Origin: Pogostemon cablin
Lineage: Eukaryota > Streptophyta > Magnoliopsida > Lamiales > Lamiaceae
Length of the DNA stretch: 64,000 nucleotides
Reading direction: 5' to 3'
Assembly: GCA_023678885.1 (NCBI GenBank)
Contig: CM042985.1
Coordinates: 21,616,465-21,680,464 of the forward strand
In this document: piece by piece, positions 1-13,817 of the stretch
Numbering within the stretch: the stretch's first letter is position 1
Layout of the letters: each line of letters begins with the position of its first letter
The notes under the pieces: generated by a model
What the model was told of the DNA's origin: nothing
Databases searched by the model: none
What the model saw: only the letters and a program-made list of their open reading frames with translations
Translations under genes and position numbers: made by a program

Positions 1-211
1 TAAAATTTTAATGTTAACTTGATAGATTCTAGTCAATTGACTTTTTAATTTTCCTTTCTGCATGATCTATTATAATGATCGGATAAGAAAAAATGATTAT
101 GCTCACTAACAGTGGGATTCATTCTCTGGATGAATGACTATAGCAGATAAATAACCAGTATGATTAAATTTATCATGGACATGCATATTTGTCTTTGCCT
201 TGTCTGATGTT

Positions 212-251
<40 letters not shown>

Positions 252-591
252 CCCTTTTGTGATGAATTTTGCATGCACTTTGATAAGTATGTGCATTCTT
301 CTGATACAATCGTAATAATTGCGTCATATTTTCTTTACACCTATTGTGCTATTTAGAATTTCCCGCCACAGTTAGTTTATGCATGAAGATATAACTTCAG
401 ACATGGAATAAAATACCAAACATACGAGCTATGGAATTTGTTGCCTAGCTAGGTTTTGTGTGTTCCTCTCCTGTACCCCCAACAATTTGTCATAGTAATG
501 TGACCGGTATTTTTCCCATATATTTTACCTCTTTCAATGCTGCAAATTTTTGTGGCCTTCAAGGCTATTGACATTCTGCTGCATTGAACAG
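1..591. other. intron of the POL2A-type gene
   Basis: No epsilon-like coding segment is visible before the acceptor AG that opens the exon at 592, so this stretch is read as part of an intron whose donor is left of the window. It contains a (CT)n run at about 215-249. Confidence 0.6.
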
Positions 592-1805
592 GGAACCCCG
601 GTGAGTGAGCGTGCTGTTCCGGTTGCAATTTTTGAGACTGAAACAGGTTAAATATTTTCCAATGAAGTTATGTTATTATTCTCAACATAGTTGTGAAATA
701 AATCAAGTACTTATGCTGGCAAGAAAAATGGATTGCAGAAATCATGAAGTTCTATCTCAAAAAGTGGTGCAGAGTCTCATCAGATGTTGGGATCAGGTCA
801 ATTATTGATTGGGCATACTACAAACAAAGACTTAGTTCAGCTATTCAAAAAATTGTAACCATTCCTGCTGCTATGCAGAAGGTGGGGATGCTGATTATTT
901 CTGCTGAATATTCTTCTTATTATTTTTTCCTGTAGTTGAGTCCCATATTTGACAGGTTTCAAATCCTGTCCCGAGGGTTGTCCATCCTGATTGGTTGTAC
1001 AAGAAAGTTCGTGAAAAAGAGGACAAATTTCGTCAGAGAAAGTTGGTTGATATCTTCTCTCGAAAACAGAGAGATGATGCTGTGAGAGTGAGTGGTAATC
1101 TTGAAGTCAATGATCAAGCAACAATTGGATTTGGAAATAATGATACAGACATGGAAGATTTTAGGAACACTGGAAAAACTTCTTTGAGACCTCAACCTAT
1201 TGTTCATTCCTTTGGGATCAATAGAGAACAGCATCATGCCAAGAAAAGTACTTTTGTTGAAAACATAGTGCAAAATGATAGAGATGTAAGTGGACTTGAG
1301 CAGTCAACCCATCCATTGCACAAGGTTTATGAGGAGAGTATTGACAAAGGTGTAGATTATCAAGGATGGCTTGAGATAAGGAAAAGAAAGTGGAAAGAGA
1401 CCCGGGAGAAGAGAAAACGTCAAAGGTGTTCTTTTCTAATTTCTGCAGTGAGAGGGTGGGGAGGTTATTGTGGAATGATGCTTTTGTGAATCCAGTCTTT
1501 ACATTTTCACTTTCGTGGGGGTTGTATGTGTTTGAAATTTTATTTTTTAATGCATGTTCAATTTATTTAGTGATATGGCTAATATACAAGAAAATGCTAT
1601 ATTTTCAGGCTAGAAAATTATAAGAAATCCAACCTTAGCGGTGCCGATGCGCCCCACAACATTCCCAATTATGAACAGGGTCGAGGCAAAGTTGGGGTTA
1701 ATGCTTATTTCCAAAGGCATGACTTAGCACTCACGCGGTGTCACTGGCAGGTGATGCATTTTTTACAAATTTAATATTTTGGATTTTTTACCTCAATGAC
1801 GCGAA

Positions 1806-1852
<47 letters not shown>

Positions 1853-4800
1853 ATTATTATTATTACTTTTTTTTATGTCAGATTCTTCAACTTGAGCCAA
1901 GTGGAATGCCTGGTCAATTTTTTGCTTGGATAGTTGTGGAAGGAGTAATGCGTAAAATTCCCATACTAATTCCTAGAGTTTTTTACCTTAACTCTAAAGC
2001 ACCTGTTACTGAAGAATTTCCTGGTAGACTAGTAAACAAGATTCTTCCCCATGGGCACCAAAGCTATAATCTGATTGAGGTAGATCATTTTAAGATTATA
2101 AGACAGTTTTGTTCCAATATCAGAACAAAAAGTTTAAAGTTATGATGTACAATTCAATCTTGGCCTGTTTTAAAGGTTATAATTGATGAAGACCAATTTA
2201 GGGCTGAAAGCAAGAAATTAGCTGCTCACCTTGCAGATCCTGAAGTTGAGGTATCTTTTACTTCTCTGGATTTATAAACTACTGTATCCATTGAATGCTT
2301 ATTTGAATACCTTGATATGTACCTTGTTCATTATATTATGAACAATCTTTGTTGGGAGTTCTTCTAAGATCTTTGACTTAACAACGTTTCTCTGGCATTG
2401 ATTTTTTTTCTTTTTTCTGTATTTAATACATTTGGAAAGATTACAAAATTTTTAATGTAATGTATTATAATAAAACTTCATAATTCATTGAGGCTATTAG
2501 ATTAAAACTGCATCTTTCATTGAAAAGTTAATGGTTACTCACTGCAAGGCCTATTCAGCGCAATGAACTTTCAGCCGTATCACAGAAAGCACATTTTTTC
2601 TTTTGTGCTTCTTTTATGTTGAAACTTGCGCAGTGTCAAATGTTTCAATTTTGTTGTTAAGGATCTACTTGGAGTTGGACAGTACATGAAACTTCGGCCT
2701 TGCTCACATGATCGTACCAATTTTGTTTAGTATGAATTTTGAACTTTTATTCCAGAGAAAGATACTCCTAGTTGGTGCAAATTTCTCACTGGCATCTGAT
2801 TTTTTTTTCTTATATTATTTTATTTTCATTGTGGTGAAGGTTGTGAGGTACTGAGGTTTACTTGTCATGTCTATTCAGTTAACCACATTCCTGATCCTGA
2901 TCTTTCTAAAGTTTGACAAAATTATCCTTGAATAGTAGGTTGTATTAAATCTTATCTACTGCTGTTAATAATCTAAATTTTGTTGTCCATACTGAAATTT
3001 ATGTTGATGTCAGTGAATCGTGAAATCTATGTTTACCTACTTTAGAGCAAGTCTCGGACTTAATTTTTTTCTAAGATGACAAGCATGTGAAACTTTGACA
3101 GGGTATATATGAAACAAATATTTCTCCAGAGTTTAATGCTATCCTTCAGATTGGTTGTGTCTGTAAAGTGGATAAGTCAGCTAAAAAAAGAAACTCCCAA
3201 GAAGCCTGGAGGTTGAGTGATTTGCATATGAAGACAACAACTGAGTGTCCATATCTTGAAAATTCAATTTCTTTCCTTTACTTGTATCATAGGTATGCCA
3301 CTGTAAAATTTATTGTTTTAGGAAGGGAAAATGTGCGATATGGTTGAGTTATATAGCTGCTATGATATTTATGCTTAATTGTCAGTACTAATTTTTTCAG
3401 CATCTGTGATGGGCGAGCTATGTATGTTGCATATTTTCCTTCTTCCAGTAGAATAGCTGTTGTGGTTGTCACTCCTTTCCATAGCAAGGAATTATCACCT
3501 CAAATGCTGGAAAGGCAATTTCGTGAAGCTAGTCAGTCATTATCCTTTCAACCTCCCATGGAAAATGAAAGTATTACATTCAAGGTACATTCACTTAGCA
3601 TAAGAATACTATTTTTTTGTATTACTATTTTCATTTATTCTTGTAATGTGCTTTTGCTTTTGATTAGGTGGATTATGTTAGTTATGTGAAAGATGCTCAA
3701 GGAAACCTGCAGAGGATGGTTACTGAATACAGGTTTACTTCGATTCCTAGACATTTAATTGTCAATAATAACTGGTTAGCTTGTTATGAAGACATCCTTA
3801 CAAATATAGTAGAGTAGAACTGTCATGCATTAGCTACTATTAACAAATACTTAAGGTAATTATTTAGATGGATGCCATCCTTTTATATCTGCAAGAACAT
3901 GGAAAAGAAAAGAATGAAAATTTGTGCAAGCTGATATTTTTTTTCTTTTGCTGTTTGGTGATAAAATCAATTCTTTCAACTTTGACAATTTCCAAAAAAT
4001 GTTCACAATAATACAATAAGCCTTGCATCATAATCCCTCTATGCAAGTTCTTTTTTTTTTCTTTTTTTTTTGCTCAAAACTTGTGTAGAATTTTGGAGGT
4101 TTTCTTTATTATCAAGTTACTGAAATGTATATTATTGTTGCATATCGTTTATTTCTTGGAATTTTTTTTTTGTCTTCTCTCATAAACAAATTTTTTACTT
4201 ATTCCTTCTCCAGGAACATTACCTGCATATTCATGTTTTTTGATATAATTTTTACCTACATCAATTTTTCAGTAGTTCTTCTCCTGCCTCTCACCGACTA
4301 ATATTTTCCCCTAGAAGCCCCATAAGCCAGATAACATGATCTTGTAAACAGATCTACGAAGTGTATGTGCTAAGTAAGAAGATCATTCCATGCAGATGTG
4401 TTACTAACATTTATTATCCTTTTTATAACCTTGGAAAGAGACAATAATATATAGAACAACCTGCATCTTAAATGAGTAAAAAAATGCACATGCATGCTTG
4501 GTAGAGGGAGAAAACCAAGGTCATTCCACGCTATGCTTTCTTAATGGAACCTCTACAATGTCAGGGATAATATAATGATCTTATTGGTCTTTTTAATGTA
4601 AATTTAAATGATGTAAAGTGAAAATCAAATTGGATACAAAGTAGAATTTTTTTTATCTGTGATTTGTGGAGACCACACAAGGACTGGCACATTTTGCATG
4701 TAAGAATCAGATAAGGTTAGGTGAAAACCAACTTGATGTGCTGGTTGACAGCATGATCCGAAAATTTACAGGATATGTGCTATATTTACATTTTAAAGTA

Positions 4801-7800
4801 TTAGTGTATTTTACCCTTGTGTACAATTGATAAAACAGTTTAGTTAAAGAATTGGGTGCCCAAAGTTGGGGCATTTTTTAAGTATGTTAGATACTTGGAA
4901 ACAAGAAGGAGCAAACTGACTTGGTAAAAGGAAAATGAAAGAAATCTGAAGATTATACTGTTGTGTGGTTAGTGCAATATTGAATAGACAATGCCCTATA
5001 AAGTTTTTACCAATATCTCAAGCAGTGTCTACATGTCAATCCAGATGGTCCATGGTCTTTAATTCTTATTCAAAGCTTCTCCAATCACTTTGTTCTTTTT
5101 CTTGATCCTTTCTCAGTATCGAATTGTGGATTCTGCGAGTTAGTATTTCTGTATTTCCTTGTGTAAATCCTATTAATTTTTTACATGTATTGATATTTCC
5201 CCTTTGCATATTGTTTTGGCAGACATCGGCATCAAGGACCTGTAATTGCTGTTATAGAGTGCCCTAATATTCAGCTGTTGAAGTCTGGCATACGAGCATT
5301 GGAAGATTTTCCTTGTGTTTCCATACCCTCTAATGCCCGTGATAGCCAATATCAGGTGGTCAAATATACTAAGTACTGTATTTTTTGTTTGTGGATTTTA
5401 TTTGTGTTGAGCACAATTGTATTAGTCAATGAAGTCAAAAGAACAGATCTCGTCAACTCTCTGAGGCACAAGGCTCACAGCACTTATGCGTCTTGCTGAA
5501 ATTACCTTCACAAACTGCGTTGGCCATCTTCTCTTTGGTTGTAGTCTTATTCAACCTATTAAAATAACTAAAAGCTAGGTCAATCCGTCAAATGTCAATA
5601 ATTAATAGTATCTATTTCATATAAATATCTCAGTGAAGGCCTTTAAATTATAGATATTTCTTGAATTATCATTTTTTAGCATATGAGAATAGTATATATA
5701 ATATTTTCATAATGGTGCACTGTGCTTTGACCATTTGTGCTTATTATTTTTTACTTGTGCATCACGCAATATGCGACATCTCGACTTGAGCATAACTAAA
5801 TAGACTACTATGGTTTTAACACATTGCTTCATTCTTTATTTGTATAGGCTATTGGGTGGCAAGTAATTGCTGCAAAAATTGGAATACAACGATGTGCTTT
5901 ATCGTTGCAATGGCTGAATGAGAGAGTGGCCCTATCTCGATATGCCCATGTAAAAGTTGCTGCACTCATTTCCGATATGCTGGTTATTGAGCACTATATC
6001 TGTTTCAGTTGCTTTACTAAGAATAATTTTGATTGTACAGGTTCCATTAGGAAACTTTGAAGTTGATTGGCTCATATATACAGCTGATATCTTTTTGTCG
6101 AGAGCTTTGCGTGATCACCAACAGGTTGCGGCTGTATTTATTGCTTAATTGAAATCTTCTTTGCTTACTCTTTCAGCCAGTAGTAGACATAAATTAATAT
6201 AACGAGTTAGTTGGCTGCTTGCATTTCACATCCTAGGTGTATTTCACATTTATGAGCTTCTGAACTTTGTTCATTTTAAAGGTACTTTGGGTATCTGATA
6301 ACGGCTTTGCAGACTTGGGAGGGACTAATGAAGAAGGACCGTGCTTTATTGATGAGGTAAGTGATTTGACCTTCAGACTATGTTTTGTTTTCCCAGGGGT
6401 TGTGGCTCTTTTTATCATACTGTCATACTTGTTGGTGATATTATACGAAATACTTTTGCTCTTGTAAGATTCTTGAAGTTGACATCTGTTAATTTAACTA
6501 GGTTAATCAACCTGTTCTAACTTATCCTGGTGCATATAGAAAGGTGACAGTTGAGCTTAAGGTATAAGCTGCTACTCTCTCAGTCTTATTCTAAACCCCA
6601 TCCACCCCCTCCATTTATGTGATTAAAATTATTTGTATCTCTAATTCTTTTAGATACATCACCTAGCTGTCAATGCTCTACTGAAAAGTAACCAAGTGAA
6701 TGAAATGGAAGGAGGTGCTTTATTTGGCCTAGACCAGGAATTGAACTCCACTTCTGACAAGCAATATTCTTTAGATGAGGCAACTTCCTGTGCATCTGCG
6801 TTTCGTGTTCTTAAGCAGTTGATCCAAAAATGCCTTGCTGATGCAGTTACATCTGGAAATGTGTTTGCAGATGCTGTATTACAGCATCTGTACCGGTGGC
6901 TTTGCAGGTTTCTGAATGTGAGCTTTTATTCCGTATATCACATCATCTTTCTGCTAATCCCTTTCCAAATGTGTATTGCAGCCCAAAGTCGAAACTTCAT
7001 GACCCAGCTCTGCATCGCGTTCTTCATAAGGTAATATTTATCCCACGAAGCATCAGGGAAATTATTTAATGGAATATCATGTGATGCATGGGAGTTGGAA
7101 CATTTGCACGATATTCACAAAATGCTATTTTTATTTTTTAACATTGTTTCAGCTGATTGCTGTTCCTACTCTCAAAAAGACTTTCATGTTTGTTTGGAGA
7201 GGCTATTATAAATTGTACTATTGTAACATTTTAACAATTCTTCAGCATCTAAAATGACAAGGGCTTTACGTCTAATTGACTTGTTAGGTATTACTGCTCG
7301 ATAGCCGACAAACAGATCATTTCTTGACCTGCATCATTACCTTGAATTGTGTTTGCTTTATGTCATTAAAGGTTTGATAAGTTTGTATCATTTATTAATG
7401 ATATTATTTTTGGCAGGTTATGCAAAAGGTCTTTGCTTTGCTGATGGCAGAGCTTCGCAAATTAGGTGCAGCAGTTGTATTTGCAAGCTTCAGCAGAGTT
7501 ATAATTGATACAGGGAAGTCAGATCTATCCGCAGCTAAAGCTTATTGTGGAAGTGTACTTAAAACATTGCAAACAAGGTTTGCCTCTATATGCGTCCTGA
7601 TGGCCTTTTACTGTCAAATTTTTACTCATTTCAAACTTATTTCCGTTGTAGCAGAGATTTGTTTGAGTGGATTGAGCTTGAACCCTTCCAGTTTTGGCAT
7701 TCCTTGCTCTTTATGGATCAGGTTAGTGGTCTCTTAGTTGGTCAATTACCTGTTCCTAAGAATTATATATGTGCATGTTCAGATGAATTTGAATATAATC

Positions 7801-10800
7801 TCTATTTGAAATTATTTGTCTTTACATTGTAATTGTGATAAGAAACATCTCTATAACAGACCCACATCTACTCTTGGATGGTCAGAAAATTTTATATATG
7901 TAATTTTGGACAACAATATAATTAAGTACATCATGCAAAAATGGGTCAATTTTTTTATTCATACTAAATCTTTTGAGTCTAGTTCTGAAGACTGGGAGTT
8001 AAATTAGTATTTAAAGGGTGGTTCGTGCATTGCCAAATGAGTGGGCACCCGATAATGTAATAGCCAACATTTAAAAAATGGGTTTGGAACTGAATAAGTA
8101 TTTGAATCACATTGCAAAAGACATTATTTGGTCCAAAGTGTCATGAAACATAACTTGGCAATGAAAAATAAATTCTGGACGCCCATCTAGAATATCTATA
8201 CATAATGAGGGGTATTAGATTAGTGATTCATCCTGAGAATGAAGAATCTCTAAACTTTTGTGTGATGTCCTTGTATGAGTAACAAGGATTTGGCGCACAA
8301 TTTCAAAATTATGATAGCAGCACAATGCAATCTGGTGTAGTTAATTAATTTGGGTACTCTACTGGTATTTCAAAGAGCTCACATCTTGCTCTTCCCCTAA
8401 AAAATGCCTGTGTGCAACTTTACTGCTGAAAAAAAATCTATACTTTGTTCTCAGCATGATATATGTTGGAATTATAGGAACTAAAATCCTCAATAATATA
8501 TGTTTTAATTTTCCATCTTTTCTGACAAATTAGGATTCCATTTCCGGTGACAATTTTTTTTATGTTTGTACTTTCAATTACTGTTGGTTGTGGTGTTATT
8601 TCTTTTCATAATTCCTTTTTTACCTCCCCCCTTTGGTTGGCTGGTCAGACATTAGTGTAATATTTATCTTTTTTTTTCTCAATGTTAGTACAACTATGGT
8701 GGAATTCAAGCTAGATCAGAAGATAGGTCCACTGAAGAATGTTCCGAAGCAAGTGCAGAAAGCATAGGTGATGACTTTCAAGTAGATATCATCTCTAACT
8801 GGACAATAGCGGAAAACTTAACAAAAGAAACTCAGGTGGGTCAATCATTCGTGGAGAAATTTACTTGTTGGTTTCAGAGGATCTTATGATTGAATTGTCT
8901 CCTTTACTATTGCAGAGCTCATTAGCATGCTTTAGCTCATCCTTGAAATATCAATTCTCAACAAGAAAAAGAAAAAATAGATGCTCTACCAGCTTTAGGA
9001 CAGTGTAGTCATCATAGTTAGTCATTAAAAAAAAAAACCTGCCCATAAAATTGGCATCAAGGATGTTTCACATTTCAGAGAAATCCTGTTCAAAATTCTC
9101 TAGATTCTGAACAAGCTAGAATATAAATGCTACAATTAAGGATCAGCTGCATAATTGTCTATTCTGCCCATAATCGACTTTTTTTTGTCATACAGGAGCA
9201 CTTCATCTTGATCGTGTCCGAGTTTTTGTATTTTCCCTGGAAGTTTGCACAAGAAGAGTCTGCAAAACGTGCATCTGCAATTGGCGATCTTTGCACTCCA
9301 TCAATCACTGCTTCAACGGCTGAAATTATTGAATCACAGATGACAGAATTCCTTAAGAAAAAGGTACTGTTTTATATACATTTGAAGTGATTTTTTTTTC
9401 CAACCTTATCTATAAAAATATAGTACTCGCTTATACAATTTTCTTCCCCTACAGATTGGATCTGACTTCACCGACAAACTTCTTAAAATTGTTTGCGATC
9501 CACGTCTACATATGACGGGAAAAAACAAGTCTCAGAGTAATCCTACTGAAAATCTGCAATCTTCGAATAACATCCATATGGAAGATTCTGCACTGGATTT
9601 CATCAAGTATGTATGTGCAGTTTTGGCACTGGACCAAAAAGTTCAGCATGAAGTTCTGGTAAAGCATACCTACATTTTCTAAGTACAAAGTTCTTCTTTA
9701 ATTGCATTTTTTTCATCTATAGGAGCTTTTAACCTTGAACATCATTTTCCTGAAAAAGTGTATAGATGATATCCATCCATCCATGGCTACTTTATAGCAG
9801 CATTTCACCATGCGGATCTCAACATTTGATTTGGAATTTATTTTTTTTCCATGTGAATATTTTCCTTCTATTTTTTTCCTTGAAGCTAGTGAATGTTCAT
9901 TTGTTTGACCCAAAGAATTTTTAATGTTCTCTGCAACGTTTTCAGTTCATTATTTTATTAGGTTTCACTGCTTCGATAATATTTGTAGTATTTAATTTTC
10001 TTTTCAGCAGCTCAGTTTCTGCAAATAGGATGAGCAGTAATCCTTTTGGCATTATCCAGTAGATTTTTATCTTAGTAGTCTGTACCTTTATATATTCAAG
10101 ATGACTTATTCCTGAAACAACTTGGGCAATGATGTGCACAACAATTCATAACGAATTGAGAGTATTAAACATCCATGATTTCATACATAGAGGATGCAAT
10201 CATAATACATAGTACGCTTTTGCTCATTTGATAACGCTCGGTTGTTGAGAATTAAAAATGTTTGGTTTAACCTTTCAAGTAACTTGTTATCTTGGCTTTT
10301 CACAGGTCATGAGGAGGAATCTTTTGAAGTTGGTCCGCGTAAGGGAATTCGCTCCAGAAGCTGAATTTCAAAATCTACACACGTCCTTGACTTTACCAAA
10401 TGTCATCTGCAGGTAAAAGTGGCTGCATTACATTTTTCTGGCCACTCTTCAGTATGCTCCTTTATTTCTGTCCTAGCAGTTTCATATCTATCGAGAAAGA
10501 CATGGTTTCATTCAATTTCTTTCATCCATCCTGTTGGCAGTTACTGCAACGACTGCAGGGATCTAGACTTGTCTCGTGACAGAGCATTAAAAGGTCAGGA
10601 ATGGCACTGTGCTGTGCCTCAGTGCGGGCAACCCTACGATCGTGAAGCAATGGAGAACGCTCTTCTTCAGATAGTTCGTCAGAGGGAGAGGCTCTACCAC
10701 CTCCAAGATCTGGTGTGCCTAAAGTGCAACCAGATCAAAGCTGCACACTTGGCCCAACATTGTTTGTGTGCTGGATCATTTGCTTGCAAGGAAGATTCCT

Positions 10801-10910
10801 CGGAGTTCCTTACCAAAATGAAGATCTTCCAGAGCGTAGCCGTCGATCAAAAGTTTCAGCTCCTCCAAGAATGCGTCTCTTGGATCCTGGAAGTCAGACA
10901 TGGTTATTAA
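592..10910 (+). CDS. POL2A: DNA polymerase epsilon catalytic subunit, 3' half of gene (23 exons, 5' truncated by window)
   Basis: This is the large subunit of the leading-strand replicative DNA polymerase of the nucleus. The exons I could place are 592-646, 739-881, 956-1425, 1609-1750, 1882-2079, 2176-2250, 3102-3292, 3401-3584, 3668-3732, 5223-5355, 5848-5949, 6041-6124, 6282-6356, 6502-6561, 6654-6907, 6982-7030, 7417-7577, 7655-7721, 8689-8835, 9196-9363, 9455-9658, 10306-10412 and 10541-10910. All introns are GT-AG and the phases agree, giving about 1,167 codons to a TAA. The first exons (GTPVSERAVPVAIFE; SSDVGIRSIIDW; VVHPDWLYKKVREKEDKFR) match the end of the polymerase domain of the epsilon family. 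The middle corresponds to the inactive exonuclease-polymerase module (DUF1744). The last exon has CysA (YCNDC, then WHCAVPQC) and CysB (CLKC, then HCLCAGSFAC), which in this family bind zinc and dock the B subunit. The catalytic exons lie left of the window. The full plant protein is about 2,160 aa. Assignment is very secure; exact ends of individual exons are by eye. Confidence 0.95.
1809..1849. repeat. (AT)n microsatellite in a POL2A intron
   Basis: About 20 AT units, followed by a short (ATT)n, lie 30 bp upstream of the acceptor for the exon at 1882. Confidence 0.9.
3733..5222. other. largest POL2A intron, no gene seen
   Basis: This 1.49-kb intron separates the exon ending MVTEY from the exon starting HRHQGPVIAV. 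The donor is GTTTAC and the acceptor TTGGCAG. It is AT-rich with poly-T runs. I see no coding segment or clear element ends in it. Confidence 0.6.
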
Positions 10911-12409
10911 ATTCTGGTGGGTCTTGCAGAATTCAACTGTATAGTATAGTTAGCTTTTTACTGGTGCCATTTAAAGGGGGTAATTGTGTTAATTTAATTT
11001 CACCTACATACCTTCAGCTAGGCTTACTTGATACTAAAGATTTGTACATGTAAACTAGTGACTAAATCAATGGCAATGAAAGTTGAGCCCATGAATGACT
11101 TTTTATCTCACGTGGCTTACTTCATATGAAATGACTTGAAATTTTTTTTTGCAATAATCAATTTGATTTCTGCATATTCTTGTATAACACGTTCAATTAA
11201 GAAACTCCTTTTAACCCTACTTTTAATGTGTTTGCTTAATTTTATCCTTGATAAACTATTTGTTCTTTTTTATTAGTTTCTTTTGTGGTTTCATATATTT
11301 GTAGGACTGGATGAATAAATAATATTTCTCTATTATATGCACGATTGTTTCACAACATCCTTCCCATTAAAAAGATAATAATAATAATAATAATAATTAA
11401 AAAAATTAAAAACAACAACACATACATTTATTCAAAAGCCTCATAATTTCAAATTTGCAATTCCACCTAACACATAATACACTTTATATTTCTCTAAAAT
11501 AACTAAAATGCATCAAAAAATTACAATGAATACACATAATACACTTTATTTTTCTGAATTATTATGGTATAGATAGCCTGATGAATACATAGTGTCTTTT
11601 CCTTTTTTGAGCATCATCCTTATTTACAATGATTAATATTTAACATAAGCAATTAACAATACTTTGATTGAACACTAATGTACATTACATCTGATAAAAA
11701 TAGTAAAAGCCTATTTTTCTAACGGCAACAACCGCTCCAACTCTCCTAAACCTCCAGGGATCAACACTTTGGTTGAACACTAATATGCACTGAATCAGCT
11801 GTTTGGTTTTTGGTGATTTTTTTTTGGTTTTTGGTGATTTTTTTTAATGAAATTTGTTTTTTTCTTCACCAATATGTTTCTGCACCAATTAGTCGAGGAG
11901 TTCTCCATATCCTATTTATGATTATGGCAAAAATGAAATGAACATGATTACGAACTAGCAATTTAGGACACAAATAGTTAAAAAAATCGATACATTATAT
12001 CAATGTACAATAAATTTTTGAATGAATACCAATATGCATTTTAAATTATTGGCATTTATTATGAGCGTGACGGTTCCACAAAAAATCCATGCCAAAAATT
12101 TAAAGGAGGGTAGAATTGTTCTATTGGCCCAATGATTATATTCGTCTCAATAAGTATGTCATAGACTCATTATATATGACAACATTGGTTGGTAAGCGTT
12201 GTGAGATTGCTTTATTTTCAATTTTTAAATTAATCATCACTTTTCAATACAAATGTTATTATTTGTAATATAAATGATTCATAAATTATTTTATTAAATT
12301 ATTAATTTTCATTAATTAAGTAATACCTTTTCATTTTTCACTTTTTATTCATTTAATGAAACTCACTATATGAGATGGTCTTATGCAACACTTGTTCATT
12401 AAATTAATA
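10911..12409. other. intergenic region downstream of POL2A
   Basis: This holds the 3' UTR of the polymerase gene and AT-rich spacer. There is a simple (AAT)n run at about 11,371-11,397 and a short direct duplication around 11,812-11,845. No gene was recognised. Possible AATAAA-type signals occur near 11,315, but the poly(A) site cannot be fixed. Confidence 0.5.
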
Positions 12410-12683
12410 CTCCCTACGTCCCAACAACCTTTTCATTATTTTCTAATTTATTTATCCCAATACACTCTTCACCCTCTAAAAATAATAAAAGTTTTAAAAT
12501 AAATAATCTCTCACTACATATTAAAAAAAACATTTTCATCTAACTCACATAACTTATTTTATCATTTATTTATTACTTAAAATTACTGTAATACTCCTAA
12601 AAGTCAATAAAGTTTGTCAAAAAAATAAATTTTTAAAACTCGATAATTACAATAACAATGAAAAGTTAATCGGAACGGAGGAA
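12410..12683. mobile_element. Stowaway-like MITE (Tc1/mariner), diverged
   Basis: The left end CTCCCTACGTCCC follows a TA. The right end carries the inverted counterpart GGAACGGAGGAAC. Length and ends fit the common plant Stowaway family (CTCCCTCCGTCCC). The right TA duplication has decayed. It is non-coding and AT-rich inside. Confidence 0.6.
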
Positions 12684-13184
12684 CTTCTGTGTATGTCAAC
12701 TTCTATAGTATGATAGTATTGAATTGGATTGAGAATTATTATTATTATTATTATTATTTGACTAATATTACTGTGCACTTGGGTGCATCCTATGATACCA
12801 TGAACCCACTTTTAAAAACATATGTAATTATGAACAAAAACATATAAAATTATGAATAAAAATGTATTATTCACTTTGATAGTAAATTTTTTGTTAGTTT
12901 TTTAATGAAAAATTGTGTGTAAAAAAATATACAACTATTAAAAAATAGATATACACTATTGAATAAAAAATATAAACACATGAATGCTAATTTTTTTAAT
13001 AAAAAATTGAGTGTGAAAAAAGTAGTATAAAAATATTAAAAAATGTGTAGTATACAGTATAGAATAAAAAGTGCGCCGTATTATTTTTGAAAGGCTGATT
13101 GAGAATTATTTTCTTTATTAAAAAAAGTGCAAAAAGATTTGGTACAAACAATAAAAAAAAGAGTTTGTTTGCAGCTTAAATTAT

Positions 13185-13541
13185 GGCAAAAGCTCCTGTG
13201 CACCCGGGCAGAAATTTGTGCTAAATTGTATACCCTTTAGTATACAGATGTGTACCCTTTATTTTCTAAAGAAAAATCTGGGCGCACGAACAACACTCCG
13301 TGCGCCTTTAGAATTTTGTGTTAAATTGTATACCCTTTAGTATAAAAATGTGTACCCTTTATTTTCTAAAGAAAAAAAAATATTAATGAAAAGTGTATAC
13401 CCTTTAGAACAAAATTGTGTACCTTTTAGTAATTAAAGTGTATACCCTTTAGACCAAATTAATGTACCCTTACCCATAATACAAAATTTCTAAAGGCGCA
13501 CGGAATGTGTTCCGTGCGCCCGGGTGCACGCAAGCCTCACT
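13185..13541. mobile_element. Mutator-like MITE upstream of the CYP71-type gene
   Basis: A 357-bp palindromic element is flanked by the direct repeat CTTAAATTAT (13,175-13,184 and 13,542-13,551), a 9-10 bp target duplication. The imperfect terminal inverted repeats share the core GTGCACCCGGGC. A second inverted pair, GGGCGCAC/GTGCGCCC, lies inside. Between them the phrase TATACCCTTTAG recurs several times. It is GC-rich at the ends and AT-rich inside. It ends 276 bp before the CYP71-type start codon. Confidence 0.75.
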
Positions 13542-13551
13542 CTTAAATTAT

Positions 13552-13817
13552 TTACAAAACCCAAAATTAAGTTGGGGGTGGGGTTAGTCTCTCAAAAACT
13601 AAAATTCGGCGTATTTCTGAACGTTATGAACAAAATCCGACTCCAGAAAAATAGTTTGGAAGTAGCTGTTGCTTTTAGTTCCCGTGAGTGATAATTTTCT
13701 TGAAAGCTGAAAACAGTACATTTCTGTTAATTCTGCAATCAATCTTCGATACCTGGAATCTAATCCAGTGATTCATTGAAAGGAATTCGAAAACCGAGAG
13801 AAAATCAGAAGGATAGG
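13552..13817 (+). promoter_or_regulatory. proximal promoter and 5' UTR of the CYP71-type gene
   Basis: This is the 266-bp interval between the MITE and the first ATG. No clear TATA box is seen, which is usual for housekeeping genes. The transcription start cannot be placed from sequence alone. Confidence 0.4.

Noticed and set aside
106..327. Minus-strand frame with an Arg-Glu repeat
   Set aside because: The repeat is the translation of a (CT)n microsatellite in a POL2A intron.
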